A program made the position numbers and the translations under genes. Of a stretch of DNA of 64,000 nucleotides, positions 51,061 through 63,404 are shown one piece after another. Below the pieces are notes generated by a model. The model searched no databases. It was not told where the DNA came from and saw nothing but the letters and a program-made list of their open reading frames with translations. Source of the stretch: Rapana venosa (lineage: Eukaryota > Mollusca > Gastropoda > Neogastropoda > Muricidae); contig CM054140.1 of NCBI GenBank assembly GCA_028751875.1, positions 32,535,908-32,599,907 of the forward strand. Direction: 5' to 3'. How positions within the stretch are numbered: the stretch's first letter is position 1; every line of letters starts with the position of its first letter.

Positions 51061-52950
51061 TATTTAAAAACAAAACTCGCCGGCACCAATGTGGTTTATT
51101 AGAATCTTGGCCAACAGTTTGCAATGAACATATTTCATTAAAAGGAAAAAAGCTCGTGGTTGATACAGACTGTCTTCATACAAAGATGTCGCCAGGTCTT
51201 TATTTTTACAGAAACAATTTACAGAATGATTGTCAAGCTAAAAAGGATGCCCCTGATGATCAAAATGACAAGTGTGTGATCAATTAAAAGCATTGTCATA
51301 TTCTCAGTTTCATCATTTCTCCAGGTGACATCATTTGTGAAAACAGATGTCACACATATGGATGCTGATGGTCACTGGAGCAAAATTAAACCCAAACTGA
51401 TGGAAATCAGGGTTCACACGTTAATAAACGCAGGGGACATCACACACTAGGGCAACAATAAACCCAGCTGAATGTCCAAAAAGCTAATGTAAGGCAGGCA
51501 GCAGTACACACGTAGTGAAGTTATTGTTCTAGGGAGTAGGTAGGGTAGGGCAGAAAGGATGCTTGGTGTAACTGGAAAAAAAAAAGCCACCAACAAATCT
51601 GTTGTTTTTTTGAGGGGTGGGTGGGGGATGAAGAGAGACGGGTGAAGCACCCACTATGAAGGAAATGGTACTCCACAGTCTGCATACAGCTCAGACCAGC
51701 AACCAATCTCCACCCCCCCCCCCCCCTCCCCTCCCAAAACAAAACAACAACAAAACACAAACCAAACAACAAGAAGGAAAAAAGAGAAGACTGGTGACAG
51801 CAAGGGCACTAAAAGTCAAGCAGACAGTAGTTTTCATTTGAAAGAAGGTGGCTGATATCAAAAGCGGTTGTAAGGCAGACAGACAAACTGTTCACCATGG
51901 CGGGTAGTCTAGTCAGGGGCAGACATGACGGAAGTGGTGACGCAGAACTGACGTATGCATCAGTCTAGAAAGGGAGAACATTTGTATTCCATGCTTGGAT
52001 GCACACAGGAATCAGATTGTTCCTCCTTTTCTGAGACGATAGAACTGAAGTGGTGTTCTATGTGATTTTCTTAGGGGTAAGAATGCAGACTGTGAAACAA
52101 GGTTTCTTGTGCAAATTGTAGTCAGAATTCATAACAAGAATAATATGATTATCCATGTCAAAATATGCTAGAAATGTCCACTGTCAAAAGTGAACAGTGT
52201 GTGTGTGTGTGTGTGTGTGTGTAGTGGCAGCAGCATCAAGATGAAAGTAAAGAATTATTTGACATAAGAAGTGTGTTTGGGAAAAAAGGAGTGAGGACAC
52301 TGTGACCTCCTGTCCATGAAGAGTGGAGTGTACTGTTGTAGGGGTGGTAGTCCCTGTCCTGTTACACACTCTCTGTACACTGAGTTTGATTCTGAACTCT
52401 TTAGCACAGCTAGTTAAATAATAATAATAATAATAATAAATGGAACTTATATAGCGCTATATCTTGCAAAGACAAATCAAAGCCCATGTTGGTAAGTGCC
52501 TAGTGATTTCATTGTTTGTTTAATCTTTTGAAAGGCTCATTCAAACCGAAAGGTAAAGGGTACGAAAAAAAATAACAGAGAGAAGAGTTTCAACTACTTT
52601 GTATGAGCGAAAGGCAAATGATGAAATAAAACAATAATCTACTTTAGTTTTATCCTGTGCTGTGCTTCTCACGGTACAGGAGATGGTAGGACTCCGCAGA
52701 GGCAGAGGAGGATGGCGAACCCTGGTGGCATTGCCCCCAGCTTCTGCTGACCACAGCGGCAAGGGAGACAGGTGGACAGGGGTGACACTTTTCATCATCA
52801 TATCAAATGCAAAGCTGCCTTACTGAAACTACAAACAACCAAGGCCATAACTCCGAAACCAACTGGAACATAAAACAAACCTACATGGTAAAAGAAGTTC
52901 GTCCTAATTATGCACTTGAGCCAAAAACAAAGTTTCTTACCTAATCATTT
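51061..52950. other. Region 3' of the GPCR gene, no gene recognised
   Basis: May hold the GPCR 3' untranslated region. Includes a (GT)n at 52198-52222 and a TATAGCGC-type repeat with (AAT)n at 52415-52485. An 83-codon ORF at 51036-51287 starts inside a SINE fragment and has no domain. Confidence 0.45.
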
Positions 52951-52952
52951 GA

Positions 52953-54062
52953 CTAGATGTTCTGATCTTTGAAGCAGCAGACTCGTGTGTGTAGTTCTTT
53001 GCGAAATCTAGACGACTGTTTGTAATAGATGAAGATATTCACTGAACTGTTCAGCATCAGAAAGCCAAAGGCTATACGGTGTGTGACATAGAACACATCA
53101 CTGTATTTCCCAATTGTGGAAAAATCGGCAACAAGAAACTTGACCATAGCCAGTGACAGAGTAGGAACGTTGCAGACAATGTAGACACAAGAGACAGCGA
53201 TGAGGATGTTCACCAGCGTCATCTGTCGTTTGTCCATGCCGCTGCTGCTGCTTTTCTCTCTCCAGTCCATGGCAGTCTTCAGCTTCCTGACCGTCACTGC
53301 GGTGACGAAAGAGAGGAGGAAGAAAGTGATAAAGCTGATAGCTGGAAGAACGCCATCTCTAACCACTTGAAAAGCAAATTTGTGATTGATGTACAGATCT
53401 GTGTCGTCAAGAACAACCCTGACTGCCCCAGTGCTGTCAGTCTTCACTCTCACAACGTGCTTTAGGGCGTATGGTAAGCAGAGAATGATGAGCACAACAG
53501 TGATTCCCAAAATCATCCAGCCCATGGTTTTAGTGTTAAACATGGAGGCTGACCTCAAAGGCCACAAGACACAGATACATCTCTCTGTAGCGATGATGGC
53601 GGTCAACATGCCAGAACTGTACATAAAGGCATAGCGAGAGTGGACGGTGAATCTGACGATGTTCCATGTTATGACCTGCAGGGACACGAGGTCTGGAAGG
53701 AAGGCTGCTGGACAGTAGATGGAGTACAGGAGCATGGGCACCAGAGACATGAAGTCGACAAAGGCCAGAGCGAAGAGACAGAGATTCATCTTGTCCTGCA
53801 GGCCTTGGCGACGAAAGACGGCCATGTTGATGACATTAGCTGTCAGACCCATCAAGCTAAGTGCTGGAGTAATCCCACAGTCAAACACGTATCTTGTCAC
53901 TTTGAGCAGTATGTTATTGACGATGGGACCCGAATCTTTAGCTGTTAGATTGTACACTGGCTGTACTTCTGTGAGAGCTGTGTTGCTGACATTATGTTGA
54001 TGGAACTGGGCGGTAGTGTCCCACCACTTTGCCTCTGTTTCCTCGCTGAGTGTTTTGAACAT
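52953..54062 (-). CDS. Rhodopsin-class GPCR, gastropod chemosensory receptor-like
   Basis: Intact intronless 369-residue receptor. It has an extracellular N-terminus with N-glycosylation sites N24 (NVS) and N38 (NLT) and seven hydrophobic segments at about 59-83, 92-115, 143-168, 180-200, 232-258, 283-305 and 325-347. Class A landmarks are GLTANVINM in TM1, LAFVD in TM2, TERCICVLWPL after TM3 (E160-R161-C162 where DRY is usual) and NSSVNIFIYY in TM7 (in place of NPxxY). C362-C363 may be palmitoylated. The FRRQGLQDKMNL, ERCICVLWPL and NSSVNIFIYYKQSS combination closely matches, from memory, the receptor family described as chemosensory receptors in Aplysia and other gastropods. It would act at the plasma membrane through G proteins; ligand unknown. 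M1 is the first Met of the frame, with A at -3. Confidence 0.9.
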   Translation of the reverse strand: MFKTLSEETEAKWWDTTAQFHQHNVSNTALTEVQPVYNLTAKDSGPIVNNILLKVTRYVFDCGITPALSLMGLTANVINMAVFRRQGLQDKMNLCLFALAFVDFMSLVPMLLYSIYCPAAFLPDLVSLQVITWNIVRFTVHSRYAFMYSSGMLTAIIATERCICVLWPLRSASMFNTKTMGWMILGITVVLIILCLPYALKHVVRVKTDSTGAVRVVLDDTDLYINHKFAFQVVRDGVLPAISFITFFLLSFVTAVTVRKLKTAMDWREKSSSSGMDKRQMTLVNILIAVSCVYIVCNVPTLSLAMVKFLVADFSTIGKYSDVFYVTHRIAFGFLMLNSSVNIFIYYKQSSRFRKELHTRVCCFKDQNI

Positions 54063-54534
54063 GGTGAGTGAGACTGGAGAGTCTTCAGCTTCTCTGTGTT
54101 CATCAACGCTGCAGATGTCACAATTCTGTCAGTGTTTTGTGGTACGTCCTTGCTGTCTGAATATTTATGCTGAAAAAGGATTTTTTTTTTTTTTGGGGGG
54201 GGGGAGGTTAGAATGTAGTATGTCAAAGTTTTCCTTTTGAAATCAACAGCCAAATTATCTGAAAAGGGTTCTACTGCTTCCAATCTTCAGACTTTGCATC
54301 ACACTGAGTCTGTGTTGGGTCAAACTTTGTTGTTTTGGGTCAACTATTTATCAAGTCGTTGCTCTCTAGAATCCTGCAAATGATGTACAAAAACATGTAA
54401 GGGAAGGGAAATGTTTGTGTATTGTATAAGAAATTGTACTCTCTACTCAAGCCTTTGGGATAGAGTCGACATTTTTGATGAAATAAACGATTAGTTACGT
54501 TAAGTAGAACATAAGTTAATAAGTAAATAAATAA
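54063..54534. other. Upstream region of the GPCR gene
   Basis: Poly-T/poly-G at 54180-54206; otherwise unremarkable. No TATA box or conserved element identified. Confidence 0.4.
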
Positions 54535-54825
54535 AAGACAAAGGTGTTCCTATAACCTATGCGGTCATTGGGGAGCGAGATGTCAGAGACCTTAACTTCT
54601 CCAGGGGCCAGCACATTAAGGGCGGCGCCTATCTTCTCTCCCTCGCTGTCTTACCTTCCCTGACCCTTAAGAGGGCAGAATTTACAGTTGGGTGAACCGG
54701 GAGACTGTACTGAAGCCAATATGAGCAAACGGTCACCTATCCACTTGGTAACCACGCCCAATACTGCTTAACTTAGCTTGTTGAGAACGAGTGCTCTGAT
54801 CACTGAGCTTTCCCGTCCCCTTCAG
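54535..54825 (-). repeat. SINE family B, full length, reverse
   Basis: ACCTATGCGGTCATTGGGGA, GATGTCAGAGACC, GGCGGCGCCTATCTTCTCTC, GTTGGGTGAACCGGG, ending CTCTGATCACTGAGC, the complement of a tRNA-like GCTCAGTGATCAGAG. Confidence 0.82.
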
Positions 54826-55044
54826 ATTCTATATACTTTTTATCAACTATGCACTTCATCATTTTCAAACAGTTTTTTCCCTAAAACCTTATGACCAGTG
54901 GGCTTTGTGTGCCCTTTAAAGGGGCTTGGGTATGTATGGCTGTGGGCGGTGTTGACAGCCACAAGAGTGGACTGTCTGGTGCTGGTGGCCAAAGGAAAAC
55001 AGATACAGCGAAAGACCTTCATAGCAAAAGACAGCAAGCAATAA

Positions 55045-55320
55045 CAACACAGCAACAGCAGCAGCAGCAGCAGCAACACAAACAATAAACACACACACAT
55101 ACACACAGACACACAGGCACACAGATCCACACAGACACACACACACACACACACACTTTTATCAAAATTGTAAAGCTGACATAAAAACATGAGCATGCTT
55201 TTATATCAACCCCCCCCCCCCCCCCCCCAAAAAAAAAAAAAAGACAAACAAAACAAACAAAACAAAAAACAACAACAACAACAAAAACCCTACCCCTCAC
55301 ACCCCCCCCCCCTCCATTCC
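55045..55320. repeat. (CAG)n, (CA)n, poly-C and A/C-rich tracts
   Basis: A (CAG)n run at 55049-55074 followed by CA to 55157, poly-C at 55209-55228, then A/C-rich sequence and another C run near 55300. Confidence 0.9.
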
Positions 55321-55424
55321 CCCAACAAAACAAAACAAAAACATCAATCGCACTACACTAATAATACACTTGAAAATATCCCTTCCACATGTGTTGATGT
55401 GTCTCCTCGCACACACACAACCGC

Positions 55425-55530
55425 ACACACACACAACCGCACACACACGGGGATTGGATGTAAAAAAGCACACAAGTGCTTATTCCGTTATCCTCGATAT
55501 AAAAGAATAAAATAAAATAAAATAAATCTC
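55425..55530 (+). repeat. SINE family A, 3' end
   Basis: ACACACGGGGATTGGATG, GCTTATTCCGTTATCCTCGA and (AAAAT)n tail. Confidence 0.8.
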
Positions 55531-56054
55531 ACACTCACACACACACTGTTGACTAACTTGTTGACAAAAAATTATCCTCAAGTATAGCGAAAAATTGAGT
55601 GTACGATGAAAAAAAGAGCTTGAAACTGATCGTGTGCCCCCACCATCAATCCTTCCTACTCCCTCTGGAGGCTACCAGACAGAGTGACACGAGCAGGGAC
55701 CTTACAATTACGTGCATCCAGCTATCGCTTCCGCACAGCGTCTTCAGGGTTCATCTGATATGGATATATGTCCGAAAACGAGAATAGAACAGCACAACTC
55801 TGTCTCTGTGTGTCTGTCTGTGTGTCTGTCTGTCTGTCAAGTCATGTCATGTCATGTCATGTCAAATCAACTTGTTATCTCCAGATGGTACGGCGAATAA
55901 GCAATGCATTTGCCTTTATACATCAAGCCATCTATCTAGGAACAAAGTTACTTAATAATGATATTTAACTACAACATTATTACAACCCTTAACAATAAAG
56001 TGAACCGATAAGAAAAAAACACAATAAACCAATTCGTTGCAAAAAAACCAAACC

Positions 56055-56303
56055 ACACACACACACACACACACACGTGCGCGCACGCGTCTGGCTACCT
56101 GCCCGCCAGCCTGTCTGCTCCCCCCCCCCCCCCCCCCTCGCCAATCTCTCTCTCTCTCTGACATAAAGATGATATAATCAGATCAAATCACTCTGTTTAT
56201 GTCTTTGCGTGCTCAAACGGGTGAGTCATCAAGCATATTTCTGTGTGCATGGGCGTGCGCGCGCGCGCGCGCGCGCGTGTGTGTGTGTGTCTCTCTCTCT
56301 CTC

Positions 56304-56352
<49 letters not shown>

Positions 56353-56355
56353 GCG
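56055..56355. repeat. CA, poly-C, CT, CG and GT microsatellite cluster
   Basis: CA/CG at 56056-56088, poly-C at 56119-56137, CT at 56143-56160, CG/GT at 56256-56290, CT at 56291-56347, then GCGCGC. Confidence 0.95.
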
Positions 56356-56439
56356 CGCAAGAATGACAGTTTCATCTGGAAGGAGCTTGCACTTGTATAA
56401 CTTTCTTGCTTCGTTCTAGAATAATGAAAAAATAACACA

Positions 56440-56441
56440 TG

Positions 56442-56516
<75 letters not shown>

Positions 56517-56745
56517 ACAGAGACTCGCACACAAATACACACACTTACAGAGACTCACACACACACACACACTTACAGAGACTCACATACACACACACAC
56601 ACACACTTACAGAGGCTCACACACACACATACACACACATACACACACACACACACATGCACGCACGCACATATAAGCACAAACACTTACAGAGGCTCAC
56701 ACACACAAACACACACACAAACACACACACACACACACGAACTCA
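56440..56745. repeat. (CA)n with a periodic CTTACAGAGACTC insert
   Basis: About 300 bp of CA in which CTTACAGAGACTCACAC or CTTACAGAGGCTCACAC recurs five or six times at irregular spacing. Confidence 0.9.
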
Positions 56746-56874
56746 TGCGCGATAATTACGCGTATATGCATGGCTATATTTAGTTCTTGTCTTTGTTGTG
56801 TGCCTGTGAGAATATGGCTTCTTTCGATCAGAAAATCAGGAAACAAAGACACCTGCACAGGTGAAAGCGCTCAC

Positions 56875-57147
56875 ACACACAGACACACACGCATGCACAC
56901 ACAAACACATCCACCCACCTACCCGCTTACGCACTTACGCAAGCACACACGCTCGCACATACGCGCGCGTGCGCGCGCGCCACACACACACACACACACA
57001 CTCTCTCTCTCTTTCTCTGTTTCTCTCTCTCTCTGTCTCTCTCTCTTTTCTCTCTTTCTTTCTCTCTCTGTCTCTCTCTCTTTCTTTCTCTCTCTTTCTC
57101 TCTCTTTCTTTCTCTCTCTTTCTCTCCCTCTCTCTCTCTCTCTCTTT

Positions 57148-57208
<61 letters not shown>

Positions 57209-57235
57209 CCCCCCCCCCCCCCCTCTCTCTGTGTG
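56875..57235. repeat. (CA)n/(CG)n then long (CT)n pyrimidine tract
   Basis: CA/CGCA to 57000, then 230 bp of CT with CTTT variants, poly-C near 57208-57223 and a CT end. Confidence 0.95.
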
Positions 57236-57239
57236 TAAC

Positions 57240-57600
57240 TACATTGAAACAGGTAAACAAACCAAATCAGTACAAATTGGGAAAAAAAAGGAACGTGTAT
57301 GCATACAAACACCAGAAAACAATTAAAAAATAAACTGATTAAAAAAAAAGTTGCATAAAAAGTATTGGCATATTATTATTGACGATAAGACTTGGCTGTG
57401 TGGAGAGAAGTGTATTCGTTTAACCCGTTAAGCTAGTTATACCTTTACCCCAAAGTGGCTTCGATTAATGATGTTTGTTTTGGTTTTTTGGGGTAGTACA
57501 AACGAATCGATAAGCGTTCTATCTCTGACGCTGTTTACTGATTTCTATGTTTTGTTTTGATATCAGTCTGTTAATCTGTCTCTGTGTCTGTCTGTGTCAT
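57240..57600. other. Spacer, nothing recognised
   Basis: AT-rich with A-homopolymers; no feature supported. Confidence 0.4.
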
Positions 57601-57660
<60 letters not shown>

Positions 57661-57920
57661 TGTTTAATCTTTGGCAGTTAGGCATCCTTTTTCATGTCAT
57701 GCTCTCCTCTTAATTCTGTTGGATTTTTTCTGATGTCTTCTTTTGCATTGTCTATAAGGAACTTTGAAGATGAAGTACAGGTGCCCTCATTTAATCCTAG
57801 CAAGCTTTGAGAAAACAACCACGGTCAGAGAGTACACACACACACACACACTCACGCACACACACACCCTCACGCACGCCCGCGCCCGCGCACGCACACA
57901 CACACACACACACACGACAT
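57601..57920. repeat. (GT)n at 57602-57663 and (CA)(CG) at 57835-57914
   Basis: Two inverted-complement dinucleotide tracts about 170 bp apart. Confidence 0.9.
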
Positions 57921-58269
57921 CTTCTGAATAATATAATGCATGAGAGTTCAAGTGATGGAAACGAGATGTGTCAAATGTAATGGTATATCACGAAAGTGAA
58001 CTATCTGGAAAGGACAGTGTCAGAAAGTCATGTTGATGACCTACATGCGCGCAGATAACAACAATTATACGTCCACATTATGACGTGCTGCTTCCGTTTG
58101 CATTGTCACCCAAATATATATATTTTTTAAAAATCGAGCTTAAATGTGTACGTCTCCGTTGCTTCATAAATAAAATTCAAACAGGGGAAAGTAAAGCAAA
58201 CAGACCCCAACTGCCTTCACTACCGTTGTAAGTTGACAGGTAACTGTGCTCCACCACCAGGCCACACAC

Positions 58270-58495
58270 AGCAGTGCAGTGCCCTTGCCACACTGACAGC
58301 CCTACAACAGACCAGGTGCTGCAGGCCTGCCGCTACATGACACACTCTGGAAGAAGGTCTGGCCTGACCCCCCCCTCCCCCCCCCCAATGGCCAAGAGGC
58401 TTTATGGAGACTGGTGGGAGGACCTGCAGCCTACCGCTGCCTTCCTCACAGACACTGAGCTGTCCATCTGGTCTGACCAACACAAAAGGGAAACA
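58270..58495 (+). pseudogene. LINE ORF2 extreme C-terminus
   Basis: Plus frame with TDSPTTDQVLQACRYMTHSG, then KRLYGDWWEDLQPTAAFLTD and TELSIW. The pattern H/QVLQxCP...KLYG...DLQxTAxFxxxTGLxI is the end of an invertebrate LINE ORF2. A C-run (58370-58386) interrupts it. Confidence 0.7.
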
Positions 58496-58969
58496 AGCAA
58501 CCTAAGCAAACATACACATCAGTTGTCCTTCCTTGACAGTAGGCCTTTATTACAATCATTTTCTGTATCCACTCCTTTCACTTCCCGACTGTAGCGATTC
58601 CAGGGCAAAGTTTCAGGCAATGTCACATCACATTCCGTTATATCATATTACATGATGTTATTACATATCTATCAAAGTCTTCTCGACCGTAGAGGCGCCA
58701 TGGTTAAAAGGACACCATGCAATAATAATGAAATGTATTGACTACTCCTTTCCTCTTGACCCGGACATGGTCAGGTAGTTCTGGAAACGGCGGACCGACT
58801 TTGTCACTACGTGTAATGGCTGGGTCGTTTCGTCATTTCACGTAAGGACTGGTTTGTCTTGCCGACCGTAAGAAATATACACATAAAAACCCACTACTCC
58901 ACACCCCCCAAAAAACAAACAAACAAACAAAACAAAAAACCCCAACAACAACCTACCAACAACAACCAG

Positions 58970-59262
58970 AAGAAGGTAAAGGTGTTCCCATATCCTGTGT
59001 GGTCCTTTAGGAGACGAGATGTCAGAGACCTCAACTTCTCCAGGGACATTGAGGGCGGCGCCCATCTCCTCTCCCTCGCTGCTTAACCTTACCTGATCCT
59101 AAAGAGGGCAGGTTCCCATTTACAGTTGGGTGAACTGGGGGACTGTGCTAAAGCCAAGTCACACAAACAGACACCCATACACTTGGTAACCGCGCTCAAT
59201 GCTGCTTGTCCTTGGCTTGGGGAAAGCGAATGCTCTGACCACTGAGCCATACCGTCCCCAAC
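58970..59262 (-). repeat. SINE family B, full length, reverse
   Basis: GTGTTCCCATATCCTGTG, GAGATGTCAGAGACCTCAAC, GGCGGCGCCCATCTCCTCTC, GTTGGGTGAACTGGGGGAC, ending CTCTGACCACTGAGCCATAC. Confidence 0.85.
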
Positions 59263-59289
59263 CCAAACCAAATGCTTCACACCCCTGTC

Positions 59290-59430
59290 CCTCAAAGCCA
59301 AACCAACCAACCAACAAGCCAATCAACCCACCAACCAGCCAACCAACCAGTCAACTAACCAACCAACTATCCAGCCAGCCAACCAAGTATCCAACCGGCC
59401 AACCAGCCAGCCGACCAACCGTCCAGCCTG
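59290..59430. repeat. (CCAA)n-like tetranucleotide array
   Basis: AACCAACC, CAGCCAACCAACCAG and similar units over about 140 bp. Confidence 0.85.
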
Positions 59431-59544
59431 ACGAAACACAAGAGGGCTGCAGCTTCTGTATAACTTTTATTGGAAACTCAGAAGATGGATGTATTAAGTT
59501 AACTTACATACAAGTCACACAACAGATTAGATGAGGGAGGAGGA

Positions 59545-59649
59545 GGGGGGGGGGGGGGGGGGGGGGGGGGAGAAGAGAGAGAGAGAGAGAGAAGTGGTAA
59601 GTGTCTCAGGCATAATCAGCTGGCGATCATTGGCTCACTACTCACACGC

Positions 59650-59720
<71 letters not shown>
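59545..59720. repeat. 26-bp poly-G and (GA)n tracts
   Basis: Poly-G at 59545-59570, GA at 59571-59592 and 59652-59719. Confidence 0.95.
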
Positions 59721-59722
<2 letters not shown>

Positions 59723-59734
59723 ATCTTCTGAAAG

Positions 59735-60474
59735 GAAGTGAATCTTCATTTTTCAAGGGTAACAGAATAAGCGTACACATACTTTTTTCATCCGACCCTT
59801 GCCTTGATTAGGGACTATAACAAAACAAGGGAAAACCTTACCACAACAACGACAACATGATTGAAAAAGATAAGTGTATATTTGACAATACATAATCCCT
59901 AACTGACCTGAACGTTAATGTCAAGAGATACATAGCTTTTCTTTTATATAAAAGAGGTATAGGTTAATAAACATGTAATTCTCAAATGAATTGAACATTA
60001 ACATGAAACTGATACACTAATTACAATTAAGTAGTATGGATAAAGTAAAATAGAGGGGAGACAGCAAGAAGTGAGAGAGAGAGCATTTTCAGGTTACATC
60101 AACATCAAAATAGACCAGATATCAAATTCTGACAAAGCACCCTCACTACCCCCCCCCCCCCCCCCCTTTAAAAAAAAAGATACTATCTATAAACATATCA
60201 AGTTAAGTTACAAAATGCCAAAGAGCCTGATATAAAACAGTTTTAACAGCCCCGCCAACAACAGCATCAATACAAGAATTGGAAGTTAGGCAAATCAGTT
60301 AAAACTCACTGGATACATTTCCAAGAGGCATGGTATGTTGATTGAAGGAGAACACTGTTGTATGCATTTTGGACGACTATAAAATAAAGCACTATAAAAT
60401 GTATAAACCAAACATTTATATAAAAACAATAATTTCATATATAAAATGAATACCAAGAAGAGAGAGAGAGAGAT

Positions 60475-60505
<31 letters not shown>

Positions 60506-61160
60506 CATCTCCAGGTTGTATTATCATCTAGATAAATGGTATCTAACAAAACATCCACAAAACCTCTCTAACCATAAGATAAAGCTATTAATAATAAACA
60601 AAGATACAGCCTGCAAAAGAACAGAGAGACAGAGACAGAGACAGACAGACAGGCAGGCAGGCAGACAGACAGGCAGGCAGGCAAGCAGACAGACAGACAG
60701 ACAGATAGATAAAGAGACTGACAGAGAAAGAGAAAGACAGAGAGACAGAGACAGACTTAAAAAAAAATGCTTTTACAATTTATTGTCATTGCCCAGCTTG
60801 ACCTTTTGACAAGGGAGATAACACAAAAATAAGTATCTTTCGTGAAAACAGCACATAAAAGGTGAAAGATGTGACCAGAAGAATCAAATCTTACAGGAAA
60901 AAAGGATCCACCCATTCTTAATAACTAATTATGATAGTGGCGTCAGTCCTGATAAAAATTAAATGCAAAGAGAGAACAAATGAAAATGAAAATCAAAGTG
61001 ATTTAGAATCTATGGTCCATTCAAATTTCGTGTGATAAAAAATATACCAACATGTTAAAAACTTCTGACTGGAAAGATACATGTTCTTTATGTTCCTTAA
61101 CTATGTCTTGACAGAAGTGTTGATGATATTGGTCCTGACATTGTTTCTCTTATTTGTTGT
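59735..61160. other. AT-rich region, probably the 3' untranslated part of a LINE plus microsatellites
   Basis: Begins with a tail-like AATCTTCATTTTTCAAGGG. Includes poly-C near 60150-60166, (GA)n at 60458-60505 and (CAGA/CAGG)n at 60625-60705. The LINE coding remnant at 61160-61425 points toward this side, so much of it may be LINE 3' sequence. Confidence 0.35.
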
Positions 61161-61425
61161 GCCTCTGCTTACTAAGATTTTATGAAATGCTCAATTTTAG
61201 ACTGCAGAATAACAACAATATCTTGACTTTCTGCTAATTGTAAAGTTAGAAAATGATGTTTATTACATATAGTTTCATATGCTTCACATTGAAATAAACA
61301 GTGAATTTTGTCATCAACATTGTGATCACATACTGGACATGGTAATAGCGTGGATGTCTCAGGCTGGAACTACCTCTTGTTTGCATTACAACCCAGTGTT
61401 CTTAGCCTGAATCTAGCCTAATTAA
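61160..61425 (-). pseudogene. LINE ORF2 C-terminal fragment with Cys-His motif
   Basis: Minus frame: ARFRLRTLGCNANKR, then LPCPVCDHNVDDKIHCLFQC, EAYETICNKHHF and QSKIEHFIKS. C-P-x-C...D-x-x-H-x3-x-C followed by a helix is the usual C-terminal zinc-binding tail of LINE ORF2. At least one stop interrupts it. Confidence 0.7.
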
Positions 61426-61446
61426 GTCTGTGCCATTAAATTTTAT

Positions 61447-61447
<1 letters not shown>

Positions 61448-61524
<77 letters not shown>

Positions 61525-61609
61525 GGGGGGAGGGGGGAGAAGGATAACCAAATGTTATTTTCTGAGGGTAATAGAATAAGCACATGTTGTTGTTTTTTAC
61601 ATCCAGCCC

Positions 61610-61657
<48 letters not shown>

Positions 61658-61764
61658 GGGGGGAGGGGGGAGAAGGATAACCAAATGTTATTTTCTGAGG
61701 GTAATAGAATAAGCACATGATTTTTTTTTTTTACATCCAGCCGGGAGAGAGAGAGAGGAGAGAG

Positions 61765-61816
<52 letters not shown>

Positions 61817-61818
61817 GT
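61448..61818. repeat. Tandemly duplicated (GA)n plus SINE-tail unit
   Basis: A unit of (GA)n, GGGTGGGGGGAGGGGGGAG, AAGGATAACCAAATGTTA, TTTCTGAGGGTAATAGAATA and ACATCCAGCC occurs twice in succession (about 61448-61612 and 61613-61744), then a third (GA)n follows to 61813. The two copies are almost identical, so the duplication is recent or an assembly effect. Confidence 0.85.
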
Positions 61819-61819
61819 A

Positions 61820-62480
61820 TGATTTAGGTTTCTACACTAGAAGCAAATAAACAAGCAAAGGAATAAACAATCAATCAAGCAAAGAAACAAAACAAGCAAA
61901 AAAGAGATGAGCTAAAATAAATATCAGTAAAACAACCCACTACATACAACTACTACAATGTGTGTGCTGTAGTGTATAAGTATGTGGCGATACCAGACAT
62001 GTTATGTTATCTTAGCACTCTAGTCAGCATATCAATTCAAAAACTACACATACGATTTTCAGTAATGTATCATAATCATATAGTGTGACACACGAGACCC
62101 AACAAATGTTAAGAGATAAAACCCAAGTCATAACAATTTCCAAAAGAGCACTTACTCTCATCTTAGGAGTTTCTCTAGCTACATGCAAAGTGTAACAGCA
62201 GATAAATGTTCAAATCTTTGATGATATAATTATAAAAGCATTATTTGAATATAATACTGTACGAGTCAAGGCTGTGCGTCATTGTGCAAACAGATGTTGT
62301 TACTGTACGTGCATATTACGTACATATTATTCCATTATCCTCGATATAAAAGAATAAAATAAAATAAAAATAAAATAAAATAAAATTGAAAAAATATCAG
62401 CAAAAATGTTTACAAAGCAGCTCACATCATGTTGTACTATTTCTCTGCTCACAGATCAACGAACAGTGCAGCTGTGACTG
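61820..62480. other. Spacer with a SINE A tail
   Basis: Only a SINE A tail at about 62327-62385 (TTCCATTATCCTCGATATAA, then (AAAAT)n) is recognised. Confidence 0.45.
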
Positions 62481-62559
62481 ATGAGAACAAAAATAATGGT
62501 GTTATCTGAACATATTGCCTACAACAGCTACAACTACAACACCTACAATAACAATGAAA

Positions 62560-62895
<336 letters not shown>

Positions 62896-63207
62896 TATTC
62901 GTGAACGTTCGCATGCATGTAAATGATTCGAATGCAAGCAGTGATATAGTTTGTTTTGTTTACAAGATTCAACGCTACATAAAATCCGTACATTATTATT
63001 CGTTACAATTGTTATTTAACTCTGAGAATGGATATTTTTGTGGCGTTTCCGTTGTATTTTCTGTTGCGGTTTTTAAATGTTTTATTTTGTTGTTATTGTT
63101 GTTTTGTTTTCTTGCCTATAAAGTCGTTGGTTTGTTTTTTTAATGTTTTGCCCAAAAGGCAGCCATGCTTCATCTTGGAGGAAGGATGCAAAGCCATTCA
63201 CAGACAC

Positions 63208-63288
63208 TTAGTCCCGAAGCTTGAACTTGACCCACAGCCCATCCCTGGCTTCCATCTTGGACTGTGGAGGCTCGATCACTGGCGGGTA
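63208..63288 (-). CDS. Cytochrome P450 gene C, last exon
   Basis: 81 nt including the stop (TAA, complement 63208-63210); encodes YPPVIEPPQSKMEARDGLWV, then KFKLRD. The EARDGLWVKFKLRD ending matches the C-terminal strand of CYP3-clan P450s. Acceptor TGTGTGGCAG; phase 0, compatible with the heme exon at 63852. The rest of the gene extends beyond the right edge. Confidence 0.9.
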   Translation of the reverse strand, partial: YPPVIEPPQSKMEARDGLWVKFKLRD

Positions 63289-63295
63289 CTGCCAC

Positions 63296-63296
63296 A

Positions 63297-63368
<72 letters not shown>

Positions 63369-63370
63369 GA

Positions 63371-63404
<34 letters not shown>

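Noticed and set aside
51036..51287. An 83-codon ORF downstream of the GPCR
   Set aside because: Begins within a SINE A fragment and shows no domain or conservation signal.
54891..55088. ORF with a poly-Gln end
   Set aside because: The Gln run is a (CAG)n microsatellite and the upstream part has no similarity I recognise.
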